Positions 16,769 through 25,825 of a stretch of 64,000 nt of DNA are shown in pieces. The position numbers were made by a program, and so were the translations under genes. The stretch covers positions 1,178,001 to 1,242,000 of the forward strand of contig JADJRH010000011.1 of assembly GCA_016712345.1 (NCBI GenBank), written 5' to 3'. The notes beneath the pieces are model-generated. The model saw only the letters and a program-made list of their open reading frames with translations, was not told the origin of the DNA and searched no databases. Within the stretch, counting starts at the first letter, position 1; every line of letters begins with the position of its first letter. The DNA comes from Polyangiaceae bacterium. Its GTDB lineage: Bacteria; Myxococcota_A; Polyangia; Polyangiales; Polyangiaceae.

Positions 16769-18786
16769 GCGGCATCGAAACTTCTGCAAACGCCCCGGAG
16801 CCTGAAAGCGCCGTGACGCAGCTTGAAGGTGGCATCGAAGTGGACCCGCGCGTCCGCGCCCGCGTGGAAGATCTCGCGTCGCGCGTGGAGCGTTATCGCG
16901 CTTCGTACTACGCAGGAAAACCCGAGATCTCCGACGCCGCGTACGACGCCCTTGAAGACGAACTGCGCGCTCTTGCTCCGGCGCATCCCGTGCTCGCGCG
17001 CGTCGGTTCGGGCGCGCTCGTTACGGAGTGGGAAAAAGCGCGCCACGAAATCCCCATGGGCTCGCTCAACAAAGTGACGAACGATGAAGAGCTTCGCGCC
17101 TGGGTGTTGCGGTGTGACGAACTGCTCGCAAAAGAAGGTCAAAGCAGCATCAAAAATGACCTATTCGTCGCGGAAAAACTCGATGGTATCTCCATTGAGC
17201 TTGTGTACCGCGACGGCAAACTCGCCGACGCGATCACTCGCGGCGACGGCTTCATCGGCGAGCGCATCACAAGCAACGTTGCGCGCATGAAAGGTGTACC
17301 CGCACGCATCGCCGACAAGCGCCCCATCAGCGTCCGCGGTGAAATCATCCTGTGCCTTTCGGACATGAAAAAAAACTTCCCGATTGAGTACACAAGCCCC
17401 CGAAACACAGCCGCGGGAACAGCAAAACGATTCGACGGCCAAGGTGCCGAACACCTGACGGTACTCTTCTACGACGTGGCGGATCACTTCGATATCCCCA
17501 CCGAAGAAGCCAAGTTTGCGTGGCTTCGGTCTCTCGGGTTCGCAACGCCCCACACCGCCAAAGGCACCGTCGAAGACGTCCTCGCGCTTTACGGACGCTA
17601 CGAAAAAACGCTTCGCGCACAGCTCGACTACGAGATCGACGGCCTCGTTGTGTACGCATGCTCCATGGCTGCGCAAACCACGCTTGGTGAACTCAATCGC
17701 AGGCCGCGAGGCGCCACCGCATTCAAGTTTTCGTCGCCCGCAAAGGTGTCCAAGGTTGTAGAAATTCGCTGGGACACGGGGCCGAGCGGCCGCGTCACGC
17801 CCGTTGCGATTGTTGAGCCCGTCGAGCTTGCGGGCGCCACCGTGCAACGCGCGAGCCTCCACAACGCGGGCCTTGTGCGCGCGCTCGGCATCGGCGTCGG
17901 CGACGAAGTGCTCGTCTCGCGGCGCAACGACGTGATCCCCTACGTCGAGGAAGTGATCGAAAGCGCCGGTCACAAAGCGGTTGTGCCCGAAAATTGCTCC
18001 ACCTGCGGCGCGCCCCTCTCGGCGGAAGGTGAATATTTAATGTGCCGCAACATCGCTTGCACCGCTGTTGTGGAAGGCCGAATTCACGCGTGGATTGACG
18101 CTATCGGCGCGCTTGAATGGGGCGACAAACTCATCAGCCAACTTGTTGCCGCGGGCAAACTGCGCGAGCCGCGCGATCTCTACCTGCTCACCTGGGAAGA
18201 CATCGCGGCGCTCGAAAGACGTGGCGAAAAAAGCGCCAAAAAGTGCATCGAACAAATAAAAAGTCGGCTACCCGTTACGCTTCCTGTGTTTCTTGCGGGC
18301 CTTGGAATTGAAGGGTTTGCTCAACAAACAGCGCGCCTACTCGTATCGGCCGGCCTCACCACAATCGACGCCGTTGTCGCAGCAACGCCCGAGCAACTTG
18401 CCTCGATCTCCGGCCTCGGTCCCATCAAAGCGGCGTCGATTGCAAGAGGCCTCGCTGCTCGCAAAGACGAAATTGAAAGGCTAAGGCAAGCCGGGGTTGA
18501 GCCCACGCCGCCCGAAGCTCAGGGAGCGCTCGCCGGCCTCACATTTTGCTTCACCGGTTCGGCAACAAGACCGCGCGGTGAACTCACCCGCGAGATTGAA
18601 TCGCGGGGCGGACGCGTTCTCGGTTCGGTCACCAAAGAACTGCAATACCTCGTGATCGCCGACGTAAACTCCACTTCGTCAAAGGCCGAAAAAGCCCGCA
18701 AACTCGGCACAAAACTCATCAACGAAGACCAAATGTTGGAACTTATCGCCGACAAGGAGCGCGAACACGCTTCAAAAAGCGGCTAG
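16765..18786 (+). CDS. ligA: NAD-dependent DNA ligase LigA
   Basis: Seals nicks during replication and repair, using NAD. Seen: the Ia domain YRASYYAGKPEISDAAYDAL that binds the nicotinamide half, the adenylated lysine in AEKLDGISIEL (K138), EIDGLVVYAC, the OB-fold region, a Cys4 zinc finger (CSTC, then C-x4-C), helix-hairpin-helix repeats (LASISGLGPIKAASIARGL), and a C-terminal BRCT domain (ALAGLTFCFTGSATRPRGEL). 673 residues, full length. Translation overlaps the Nudix stop by four bases (ATGA). Its own stop codon is part of a 14-bp inverted repeat that is the likely terminator. The motifs sit in a fairly divergent background, but nothing essential is missing. Confidence 0.95.
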   Translation: MSGIETSANAPEPESAVTQLEGGIEVDPRVRARVEDLASRVERYRASYYAGKPEISDAAYDALEDELRALAPAHPVLARVGSGALVTEWEKARHEIPMGSLNKVTNDEELRAWVLRCDELLAKEGQSSIKNDLFVAEKLDGISIELVYRDGKLADAITRGDGFIGERITSNVARMKGVPARIADKRPISVRGEIILCLSDMKKNFPIEYTSPRNTAAGTAKRFDGQGAEHLTVLFYDVADHFDIPTEEAKFAWLRSLGFATPHTAKGTVEDVLALYGRYEKTLRAQLDYEIDGLVVYACSMAAQTTLGELNRRPRGATAFKFSSPAKVSKVVEIRWDTGPSGRVTPVAIVEPVELAGATVQRASLHNAGLVRALGIGVGDEVLVSRRNDVIPYVEEVIESAGHKAVVPENCSTCGAPLSAEGEYLMCRNIACTAVVEGRIHAWIDAIGALEWGDKLISQLVAAGKLREPRDLYLLTWEDIAALERRGEKSAKKCIEQIKSRLPVTLPVFLAGLGIEGFAQQTARLLVSAGLTTIDAVVAATPEQLASISGLGPIKAASIARGLAARKDEIERLRQAGVEPTPPEAQGALAGLTFCFTGSATRPRGELTREIESRGGRVLGSVTKELQYLVIADVNSTSSKAEKARKLGTKLINEDQMLELIADKEREHASKSG

Positions 18787-18840
18787 TTCCGCTCGTCAGA
18801 AGTTTGGCCCTGATTGACCCCTTCGTGCGGAACTAGCCGC
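18779..18840 (+). terminator. 14-bp inverted repeat overlapping the ligA stop codon
   Basis: GCGGCTAGTTCCGC (18779-18792) is matched perfectly by GCGGAACTAGCCGC (18827-18840), with 34 nt between. The left arm contains the ligA TAG. The repeat probably ends or processes the ligA message; the loop is long for a simple intrinsic terminator. Confidence 0.55.
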
Positions 18841-19411
18841 GCGCAAGCGCGGGGGGGGTGTGGGGCGGGAGCCCCACGAGACAAAAGATAGTGCCGGCGT
18901 GTGCGAAGCGCGCCGCGTCAGCGGCGCCAAAAGTCCGGCAGGACTTTTGACACGCGGCACTAGAGCACCGAATACCTTGAATCGCGAATGAGTTCAGCAA
19001 TTTGTGAATATCGGAAATCTCCAACAAATCGCGGGGTGCTCTAGCTTTCTTTACCCAGGGAGCTTCGGGCCTGACGTTTCTGCCTCGCTTTTGCCTGTTT
19101 GAGTACGCAACTAAACTGCGGACCAACCGGGGCCAGCTTTCTGAAAAGCACCAATTGCCGCCGGCTCGTTTCTACCCTTTCAAAGGCGGCAACCTTACCC
19201 GCATCCGTTTTCCAAACTCGGTGTCGAAAAACGGTAGACCTACCAAGATCGCGTCGCCGCATTTTGAAACGGCATACCCAAATCCTCTGTTCTCAAGCCC
19301 CAATCGCTTGCAAGAGCTTTTTCTCTTCTACCCATCCTGCCAATCGGTACAAGTACTCAGGTCGCCCCGTTGTTGCCATGCCGGCCTCATTGTGATCTTG
19401 CGTGGGCAGAT
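18787..19411. other. Convergent intergenic region with nested inverted repeats
   Basis: Between ligA and a kinase gene on the other strand. After the ligA repeat come an outer pair TAGTGCCGGCGTG (18890s) / CACGCGGCACTA (ending near 18963) enclosing AAAAGTCC-GGCA-GGACTTTT and GCCGC-GTCA-GCGGC, then TAGAGCACC (18961-18969) / GGTGCTCTA (19035-19043). From about 19045 to 19411 I see no structure and no convincing gene. The nested hairpins could be terminators or a small structured RNA; nothing identifies a family. Confidence 0.4.
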
Positions 19412-21178
19412 TCAGGTTTCGGCTTCAGCGCGGAGGGTGGGCGCACCGACTTCAGGTGACTGCACCAGGATGCGGATGAAGCGGGGCGGCCCGATATCTT
19501 CGAGTTTGGGCGCGCCCAGCGCATCGGCGATCACCCGGAGCGACGCGGCGAGGGTTTCAGCGGAAGGCCGTTGAGCTGGGTTTTTTTCCAAACAGATTCG
19601 GATTAAGCCGGCGAGGTCTTCAGGCACCCCATCCGCCGAACGTGACCGCACGCTCATCGGCGCTTCATTGACATGGGCGCGCAACACATCACCCACGGTT
19701 TTGCCTTGGAAACAAGGCTCTCCGGTGAGCATTTCGTAGAGCACCTGACCGAGGGCATAAATGTCACAAGCCCCCGTCACTTCACCGCCGCCCACGATCT
19801 GCTCCGGCGCCATGTATTCAGGCGTCCCTACCATTTTTTCTGCGACGGTTTTTCCTGTCACGTCGGTATCGGCGAGCTTTGAAATTCCAAAGTCAAGCAC
19901 CCGCACTCCCGGTGCTCGACTTGTAACCATCAGGTTGCCGGGTTTCACATCACGGTGAACAACGCCCGCCGCATGCGCCGCGTGCAGCGCGTCCGCAACG
20001 GTGGCTCCAAGGCGGGCTGTCTGACCTGCATCATAGCGGCCGCGCAACAATTCAGAGGCAAGTGTTCGACCTTCAACAAGCTCCATAACCAGGTAAAACT
20101 GGCCCGACTCCGCCACATCCACGTGGTATGTCCGCACGATTGCCGGGTGTACAACCGTCGCCGCGGCGGCGGCTTCCACAACGAACCGTTCCATGTCAAC
20201 CGCGGCAATTCCATCCCAGCGCCGAAGCACTTTGAGCGCCACCGTTTGACCGCTGGCTCGGCCGCGCGCACGGTACACATCCCCCATTGCACCGGCTCCT
20301 ATCGTGGCGTCGATCTCAAATCGGTGCTCAAACAAGGCGCCTTCTCCGAGCCGTGTTTCTTCTTGAGCGACCGACCGAACCGCTCGCGCCAGTTCACGCG
20401 ATCGCTCGCGCACACGCAGTCGAAGTTGAGCGTCAAGTGCCTGCGCTTCGCGCGCGTGGGCAAGCGTTTCTATGACTTGAGCGTCAACGCGCCGTTCGAG
20501 TTCGGCGTTCCACCTCACGAGTTCGGCCTGTTGCCGCGCGATGGTAGATCGCTGCTCGACATCGCGAACAAACGAAGCCGCCAGCACGCGCGATAAGACA
20601 AATGTGATGGCGACCGCGGTGACCCCCACCGACATCGTTGACACGCGAACCTGAGGGTCGGGCTGGAGCGCATTTACCCCGGCAATAAGGCCTGCCGCCG
20701 TGCCTGCGTACGCAACGAGAGAGCCCGCAAATGTGGGCCGCACCACAAGTGCTCCAGCGAAAAGCGCGACGGTAAGCGAGTTGATATTGGGCAACAGTCG
20801 ATGCGTGTTGAGCGACAAAAGAAGCCCCAATAGCACCGCATGAATCACGACCGCGTCGCCGAGCCAGGCCACACGGAGGTTGCGGGCCGTTGCAACGCGT
20901 GCGGTGATAAGCCACGCGGCGCTGAGCGGCAGCGTCAACAGATGAATCCAAAAAACGCCGGCCCGAAAGGCCGGGTGTGGGTCACCGGCAACAGGCCAAA
21001 ATACGAAAAGCATTGCCACCTGGACGATAACGAGGACCGGCAACACCCCGGCGGTGCGACCGCGATTACCTTCCACCCGCTCGTCCTCAAGGCGCCGCCG
21101 TTCGTCAGGCGTCAGCCGCAACGCCGGATAGGCGTAGAGCTTTATCCCTTCGAGAGCGCGGGCCGCCCACTTTCGCAC
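19412..21178 (-). CDS. Membrane-anchored Ser/Thr protein kinase
   Basis: A 588-residue kinase with inverted layout: an N-terminal membrane part with about six hydrophobic segments (residues 43-200), a charged coiled coil (200-280), then a C-terminal cytoplasmic kinase domain (about 286-560). Kinase signatures: GAGAMGDVYRARG (glycine loop), K316 in VALKVLRR, HRDVKPGN (D410), LDFGISK (D429) and GTPEYMAPEQ. All catalytic residues are present. Most bacterial kinases of this type have the kinase first and the sensor after a single helix; here the multi-pass module comes first, similar to a sensor histidine kinase. The start is the GTG at 21178, 7 nt after TACCAT, with no SD. Signal and targets unknown. 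Confidence 0.88.
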   Translation of the reverse strand: MRKWAARALEGIKLYAYPALRLTPDERRRLEDERVEGNRGRTAGVLPVLVIVQVAMLFVFWPVAGDPHPAFRAGVFWIHLLTLPLSAAWLITARVATARNLRVAWLGDAVVIHAVLLGLLLSLNTHRLLPNINSLTVALFAGALVVRPTFAGSLVAYAGTAAGLIAGVNALQPDPQVRVSTMSVGVTAVAITFVLSRVLAASFVRDVEQRSTIARQQAELVRWNAELERRVDAQVIETLAHAREAQALDAQLRLRVRERSRELARAVRSVAQEETRLGEGALFEHRFEIDATIGAGAMGDVYRARGRASGQTVALKVLRRWDGIAAVDMERFVVEAAAAATVVHPAIVRTYHVDVAESGQFYLVMELVEGRTLASELLRGRYDAGQTARLGATVADALHAAHAAGVVHRDVKPGNLMVTSRAPGVRVLDFGISKLADTDVTGKTVAEKMVGTPEYMAPEQIVGGGEVTGACDIYALGQVLYEMLTGEPCFQGKTVGDVLRAHVNEAPMSVRSRSADGVPEDLAGLIRICLEKNPAQRPSAETLAASLRVIADALGAPKLEDIGPPRFIRILVQSPEVGAPTLRAEAET

Positions 21179-21185
21179 GGGTGCA

Positions 21186-21191
21186 ATGGTA
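21186..21191 (-). promoter_or_regulatory. -10 box of the membrane kinase gene (leaderless type)
   Basis: TACCAT on the minus strand, 7 nt before the GTG at 21178. No Shine-Dalgarno. Confidence 0.42.
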
Positions 21192-21290
21192 GACGGGTTG
21201 GTTCTGTTTTGGAAACCTCCAAAAAAACTCGCGACGCGCCGAAGCCGGCGTTGGCTGCCGTCAGATTTTGGAATTGATTGAGGGCGTTTG

Positions 21291-21319
21291 ACGGCGCCTC
21301 CGAGGATTGGAGGCGCCGT
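21291..21319 (-). terminator. 11-bp perfect stem-loop after the MYXO-CTERM gene
   Basis: ACGGCGCCTCC (21291-21301) and GGAGGCGCCGT (21309-21319) with a 7-nt loop lie about 34 bp beyond the stop of the surface-protein gene on the minus strand, and before the kinase promoter. It likely insulates the kinase gene from upstream transcription. Confidence 0.65.
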
Positions 21320-21352
21320 ATACAGACTGTTTACTAAAGGTCCGGTTTGCTG

Positions 21353-24300
21353 TCACGCCGCGTTGCGACGACCGCGACGACGAGCAAGGCTCAGTGCGAG
21401 TGCGGACACAAGAGCGAGTAGAGCCGCGCTGTTCCCACCCGCCCTACCGCTTTCAACAGAGCACAGAAGGCCTGAGCCCTGCGCAACAACAGCATCGTCG
21501 TTGTTGCCGCCTTGACCTCCACCTGCGCCGCCGTTTCCGCCGCCGCCTGTATTGCCACCCCCGGTGCCGCCGTTTCCGCCGGTGCCACCGGTTCCGCCGA
21601 GATCATCCATTCCATTGTTCGGATCGGTTTCACCTGAATCGACAACGCCGTTGTGGTTTGCGTCTTCGTCGCCGTCGCTTACCGTTCCGTCGTCTGTGTC
21701 AGAATCGAGCGGGCTTGTGGTCGTTGCTCCACCGTCGCCATCGGGAGTGCACTGGTTTTTGGTCGTATCGGTGCCGGCACCATTGCAGTCTTTACCCATT
21801 TCGGTGCCGTCGAACAAGCCGTCGTTGTCACTGTCAGAGTCGAGTGCGTTGATCTGACCATCGCCGTCGGTATCCGATCCCGGGTTGGGTTCAAGCCCGT
21901 CCGAAAGACCGTCATCGTCGCTGTCACCGTCGTTCGGGTTGGTTCCCAACGTGATTTCAACCGAGTTTGACAGGCCGTCGCCGTCGTCGTCGGCATTGGC
22001 AGAATCGTCGCTCGGCTCGTTGGGATTGGTTTCTCCCTCGTCGATGACACCATTCAGGTTGGTGTCTTCAGATCCGTCGCTCACCCCGCCGTCGTCGGTG
22101 TCAGGATCGAGCGGGCTTGTTGTTGTACTGCCGCCGTCGCCGTCGGGGATGCAGTTGCCGGCGGCCGGATCGGTGCCCGGACCCGCGCAGTCTTTACCCA
22201 TCTCCGTACCGTCAAACAGGCCGTCGTTGTCGCTGTCGGGGTCAAGCGCATTGATCAACCCATCGCCGTCGCTGTCGGCACTTGGATTGGGCTCTTGACC
22301 GTCTGAAAGACCGTCATTGTCGGTGTCGCCGTCGTTGGGGTCGGTGCCGATCTGAATTTCCAGATCGTTGGTCAAACCGTCACCGTCACTGTCGGTTCCC
22401 TGGTTGTCGTCGCCACCGTCGTTTGGATCGGTTTCCGTCCCGTCGATCGAGCCGTTCAGGTTGACATCTTCGGCGCCGTCCGACACTCCGCCGTCGTCGG
22501 AGTCGGCGTCGAGCGGGTCTGTCTTTGTGGCCCCGCCGTCGGCGTCGGCAACGCAGTTACCCGCACCTGAATTGGTGCCCGCGCCGCCGCATCCCAACCC
22601 CAGTTCGGTACCGTCAAACAGGCCGTCGTTGTCGCTGTCGGGGTCGACCGCGTTGATGAGCCCGTCACCGTCGCTGTCTAGATCGAGGCTGGGTTCCGCG
22701 CCGTCGGCAACACCATCGTCGTCGCTGTCACCGTCGTTGGGATCGGTTCCAATCAGAATTTCAAGGTCGTCTACCAACCCGTCGCCGTCAGAATCGACAC
22801 ACCCTTCATCGGTGGTTCCATCGCAGTTGTTGTCGATGGAGTCACCGCACACTTCAGGCTGGGGTGTACCCGCTTCCGCAGGGCAGAAAGCTCCACCGCC
22901 GGGGTTACAGGTGGTCGTCGATGTGGCGGCGCAGGCGCCGATTCCAACGGTGCAGCTCATGCCGACATTGAAGCCGTCGTCTACCGTTCCGTTGCAGTCG
23001 TCGTCTTTGAAATTACAGATCTCCATGCCGGCCGGAACACAGACGCACGTGTCTGTCGCCCCATCGCACGTGGGGGCGGTTCCGGGGCAGTCTGAATCGG
23101 CCACGCATTGCACGCAGATGTTGGGCGTTGCGCTCGTGTCGCAGATCGGCGTCATGCCGGCGCACTGTGTATTGTCTTGACAGAGATCGATCACCACATC
23201 GGTGGGTTGCTGACCGCCTGTCCCGCCGTCGCTGTCTGTTGGAGTGTTGTCAGGTGGAGCGCCGAGTTGACCGCCGGCGTTGATCACCGCCTGATTTGAA
23301 ATAGTCCCCATTGCGCCCGCGTTGACCGTGGCTTGGAATTGGATGGTGGTAGATTCTCCAATTGCCAAAACCCCGCCGGCAGCCGCATTGGCACCCGTAC
23401 CGAGTCTGACGGTGAGGGTGTTCATTCCCGCGTTATACTCCCCTTGATCATCGCCCGTCGCGTCGGTTTTTGCGCCCGAATTGGGCCCCGCGGAAATTTG
23501 GAGCGAACCCGGAACGTACGTGATTCCAGCGGGAAGAGCGTCGGTTAATACGGTGTTGATGGATGCATCATTACCCGTATTCGTCACAACGATCTGATAG
23601 TTGAGCACATCACCGGCAAGGAGTGCTCCACCGTTGGCGTCGGTGGCGGTTTTTGTGGAAGTTGTAAAGTCGGGTTTGAACGTGGAGATCGACGTGACCC
23701 AGCCGGCGAGGTAATACACGTCTTGTGTACTCGTGGCCTGGATGGGCGCCGACGTTTGACCCGCGGTCAACTTGTTGGTGATATCGATCACGTCCAAGTC
23801 CATACCGCCCATGCTCTGCGGAGCCCCCGTCAACTGGGGAAGATCCCCCACCACCGTGGTCGCCGTTCCGAGGGTGGAACGGGTACCGTTAAAGAAGTTG
23901 TTGGCCGGATTGGAAGCGTTGGTGAGTGCCCCGCCGCCGTTGAAAAACAGCTGGTCCCCTTGAATGGCGTTGTCGCCCTCAAACGTGACAACGCCGAGCT
24001 TGCCGTCAAACCCGGCATTGGGTACCGTGAAGCCTGAAATAGTGGCGTTTTGGGCGGCGCCCTGACCTACCAAGTCAAGTCCGTCAAACAGGGCAAGATT
24101 GCGGGTAGGTTCGGTTGGGCTGGAGTAGAAAACAACAAGCCACCAACCACCGAAGATATTGTCGTTGGCGGCGCCCACGGGGTTGAGCACGTTGATGCCG
24201 CTCACGCGGTATGCGCCGCTCCCGTTGGCCTGTACAAGAGCGGTTACGTCGGCCACCGCCTGATAGGCGTTATTGTTATTTGCGAAAACCTGTTGGGAAG

Positions 24301-24751
24301 CAGTCACGCTTTGGGTGAAACCTCCCGGCCGTTCTATAGTGACCTGGTTGTCACCACCGGCCTGCCCCAAAAAAGCACCCCAGTATAAAAACGCGTGGGT
24401 GACCGTTGCTCCGGCGGGCACGTTGAGCACCGCGGTGCTTCGCGCTTGGGCCACCGTGATGCCGCCATTGGCCTGCGCTTGACCATCCATGGGCGAATCG
24501 GCCCGCCACAGAATATCCGGCGCCGAGTCACTCGTGTTGTTGCCGCACATGCCCACCGTCCCCACAACGGGGTTTGGTGTTCCAGCGGCGCAGTCATACC
24601 CAATGGTATTTCCGATGAGTAGAAAGTCGCCCTTCTGATCCACCTGTACACGCAGGCTGGGGGCCGCGTGTGCCTGACCCACCGCCAAAACGGTTGCCAC
24701 GCCCGCCGCGGCGACCATAGACGATAGGGGTTTTCGCAGAACTTTCCTCAT
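21353..24751 (-). CDS. Surface protein with DUF11 and thrombospondin type 3 repeats, MYXO-CTERM-like tail
   Basis: About 1132 residues, secreted. The start is the ATG at 24751, with AGAAAGG upstream, giving a Sec signal MRKVLRKPLSSMVAAAGVAT ending in AHA; the frame to 24814 is longer but lacks such a site. Next come a domain of about 350 residues with HAFLYWGAFLG, a DUF11-type repeat (LNYQIVVTNTGNDASINTVL), a Cys-rich region, and three calcium-binding TSP3 modules of about 135 residues each (DSDGDGL, DPDSDNDGLFDGTE). A Gly-rich spacer precedes the tail: CSVESG, a hydrophobic helix (SAALLALVSALALSLA) and RRRGRR. Cys, helix and Arg cluster are the plan of MYXO-CTERM sorting signals, so the protein is probably anchored at the outer surface. 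The three modules are near repeats at DNA level too. Confidence 0.83.
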   Translation of the reverse strand: MRKVLRKPLSSMVAAAGVATVLAVGQAHAAPSLRVQVDQKGDFLLIGNTIGYDCAAGTPNPVVGTVGMCGNNTSDSAPDILWRADSPMDGQAQANGGITVAQARSTAVLNVPAGATVTHAFLYWGAFLGQAGGDNQVTIERPGGFTQSVTASQQVFANNNNAYQAVADVTALVQANGSGAYRVSGINVLNPVGAANDNIFGGWWLVVFYSSPTEPTRNLALFDGLDLVGQGAAQNATISGFTVPNAGFDGKLGVVTFEGDNAIQGDQLFFNGGGALTNASNPANNFFNGTRSTLGTATTVVGDLPQLTGAPQSMGGMDLDVIDITNKLTAGQTSAPIQATSTQDVYYLAGWVTSISTFKPDFTTSTKTATDANGGALLAGDVLNYQIVVTNTGNDASINTVLTDALPAGITYVPGSLQISAGPNSGAKTDATGDDQGEYNAGMNTLTVRLGTGANAAAGGVLAIGESTTIQFQATVNAGAMGTISNQAVINAGGQLGAPPDNTPTDSDGGTGGQQPTDVVIDLCQDNTQCAGMTPICDTSATPNICVQCVADSDCPGTAPTCDGATDTCVCVPAGMEICNFKDDDCNGTVDDGFNVGMSCTVGIGACAATSTTTCNPGGGAFCPAEAGTPQPEVCGDSIDNNCDGTTDEGCVDSDGDGLVDDLEILIGTDPNDGDSDDDGVADGAEPSLDLDSDGDGLINAVDPDSDNDGLFDGTELGLGCGGAGTNSGAGNCVADADGGATKTDPLDADSDDGGVSDGAEDVNLNGSIDGTETDPNDGGDDNQGTDSDGDGLTNDLEIQIGTDPNDGDTDNDGLSDGQEPNPSADSDGDGLINALDPDSDNDGLFDGTEMGKDCAGPGTDPAAGNCIPDGDGGSTTTSPLDPDTDDGGVSDGSEDTNLNGVIDEGETNPNEPSDDSANADDDGDGLSNSVEITLGTNPNDGDSDDDGLSDGLEPNPGSDTDGDGQINALDSDSDNDGLFDGTEMGKDCNGAGTDTTKNQCTPDGDGGATTTSPLDSDTDDGTVSDGDEDANHNGVVDSGETDPNNGMDDLGGTGGTGGNGGTGGGNTGGGGNGGAGGGQGGNNDDAVVAQGSGLLCSVESGRAGGNSAALLALVSALALSLARRRGRRNAA
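21600..22800 (-). repeat. Three tandem coding modules of about 405 bp (TSP3 repeats)
   Basis: Within the surface-protein gene, each unit encodes DSDGDGL..., a linker with a DC/GC pair and GNC, GGATTTSPLD and VSDG.EDxNxNG. The units are close enough to be internal duplications and are a place where copy number could vary. Confidence 0.65.
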
Positions 24752-24976
24752 AAGCGTAGCCTTTCTCACGAGCCGTATACCGGTGTTGAGCAAGCGTGTC
24801 ACCTTCGTTCGCACAAGAATTGTACCTTTTGACGCGGACTCCTTGATATGTGAGGGTATTTGTTATCAGATGAGGACAACTGTACTCAGACCGCCGGTCC
24901 GCATTTCGGTGGACCTGCGAACATTTGGGCCCGAACGCGGTTCGCTGGTGGTGAGATGAGGCAAGGAGCAAAAACA

Positions 24977-25708
24977 ATGCGCTTGGCAGACGCGGCTTGG
25001 ATTTCGGTTTTGGCTGGGGCAATAGCGGCTTGTGACGGGGGGTCCACCTCCACATCCGGCGGAGCAGCCGGATCGGGGGCTTCAACAACAACGACGGGGG
25101 GTGCCGGGGCAGGTGGCACATCCTCCGGGGGAACGGCCGGAACCGGGGCAACAACAGGAGGAAGCGGCGGGTTGGGTGGAACCGGGGGCATGGGAGGTTC
25201 TACCAACTCAAGCACCACGTCCACCACAACGGGAGGTGGAACGGTGTGTACATGGGCACCTACCGATCCCTGCGAACCCGGTTTCTACTGCAAAGCCGAC
25301 AATTGCGGAATGGGTCAGTGCGCGCCGATGGGTAGTATAGAAAACGGCGAAAAAGCTCCTGTGTGCGGCTGCGACGGCGTCACCTACTGGAATGACAGCA
25401 TCGCCAAGTCGCATGGGATGTCGATCAAGACGGGTGGCGAATGTGGACCGTCGGCCGCCAAACAATGCGGAGGATTTGGGGGCTTGCCCTGTCCCGACGC
25501 CGTTTATTGCAACTATGCGCTCAAAGACGCGGTCGAGTGCAACATAGCCGATTTGGGCGGTACGTGTTGGGCAATGCCCAAAGTTTGCGAAGGCGGAGTT
25601 GGGTTTGGCCCCAACACCCGCCAATGCGGCGCAGAGCTGTGCAAGGCAGAGTGCGAACTTATCAAAGCTGACATGCCTTGGTATGTAGACAATACCTGCC
25701 CGCAGTAG
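24977..25708 (+). CDS. Lipoprotein with a Kazal-like domain
   Basis: A 243-residue lipoprotein: MRLADAAWISVLAGAIAAC with lipobox AIAAC, then about 75 residues of Gly/Thr/Ser linker, then a cysteine-rich part. The segment VCGCDGVTYWNDSIAKSHG, with preceding cysteines and a following GEC, matches the core of Kazal-type protease inhibitors (CGxDGxTYxN). A second Cys-rich stretch of about 90 residues to the C-terminus is not recognised. The start at 24977 has AGGAG 9 nt upstream; the in-frame ATG at 24956 does not. An outer-surface protease inhibitor is a reasonable reading, but inhibition cannot be shown from sequence. Divergent from the MYXO-CTERM gene. Confidence 0.75.
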   Translation: MRLADAAWISVLAGAIAACDGGSTSTSGGAAGSGASTTTTGGAGAGGTSSGGTAGTGATTGGSGGLGGTGGMGGSTNSSTTSTTTGGGTVCTWAPTDPCEPGFYCKADNCGMGQCAPMGSIENGEKAPVCGCDGVTYWNDSIAKSHGMSIKTGGECGPSAAKQCGGFGGLPCPDAVYCNYALKDAVECNIADLGGTCWAMPKVCEGGVGFGPNTRQCGAELCKAECELIKADMPWYVDNTCPQ

Positions 25709-25825
25709 AGGATCCTCAAATAATTTTGCCACATGGTTTCAGATTAAAAGATAAATTTGGCGATTGAATTGTGTGCCGGATATGGTTAGAACGCATCGGA
25801 TTTCTTCTGCAACTTGGAGTCGACC

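Noticed and set aside
19041..19574. Short frames on both strands between ligA and the membrane kinase gene
   Set aside because: No ribosome sites, no motif, and several overlap the kinase 3' end or the inverted repeats.
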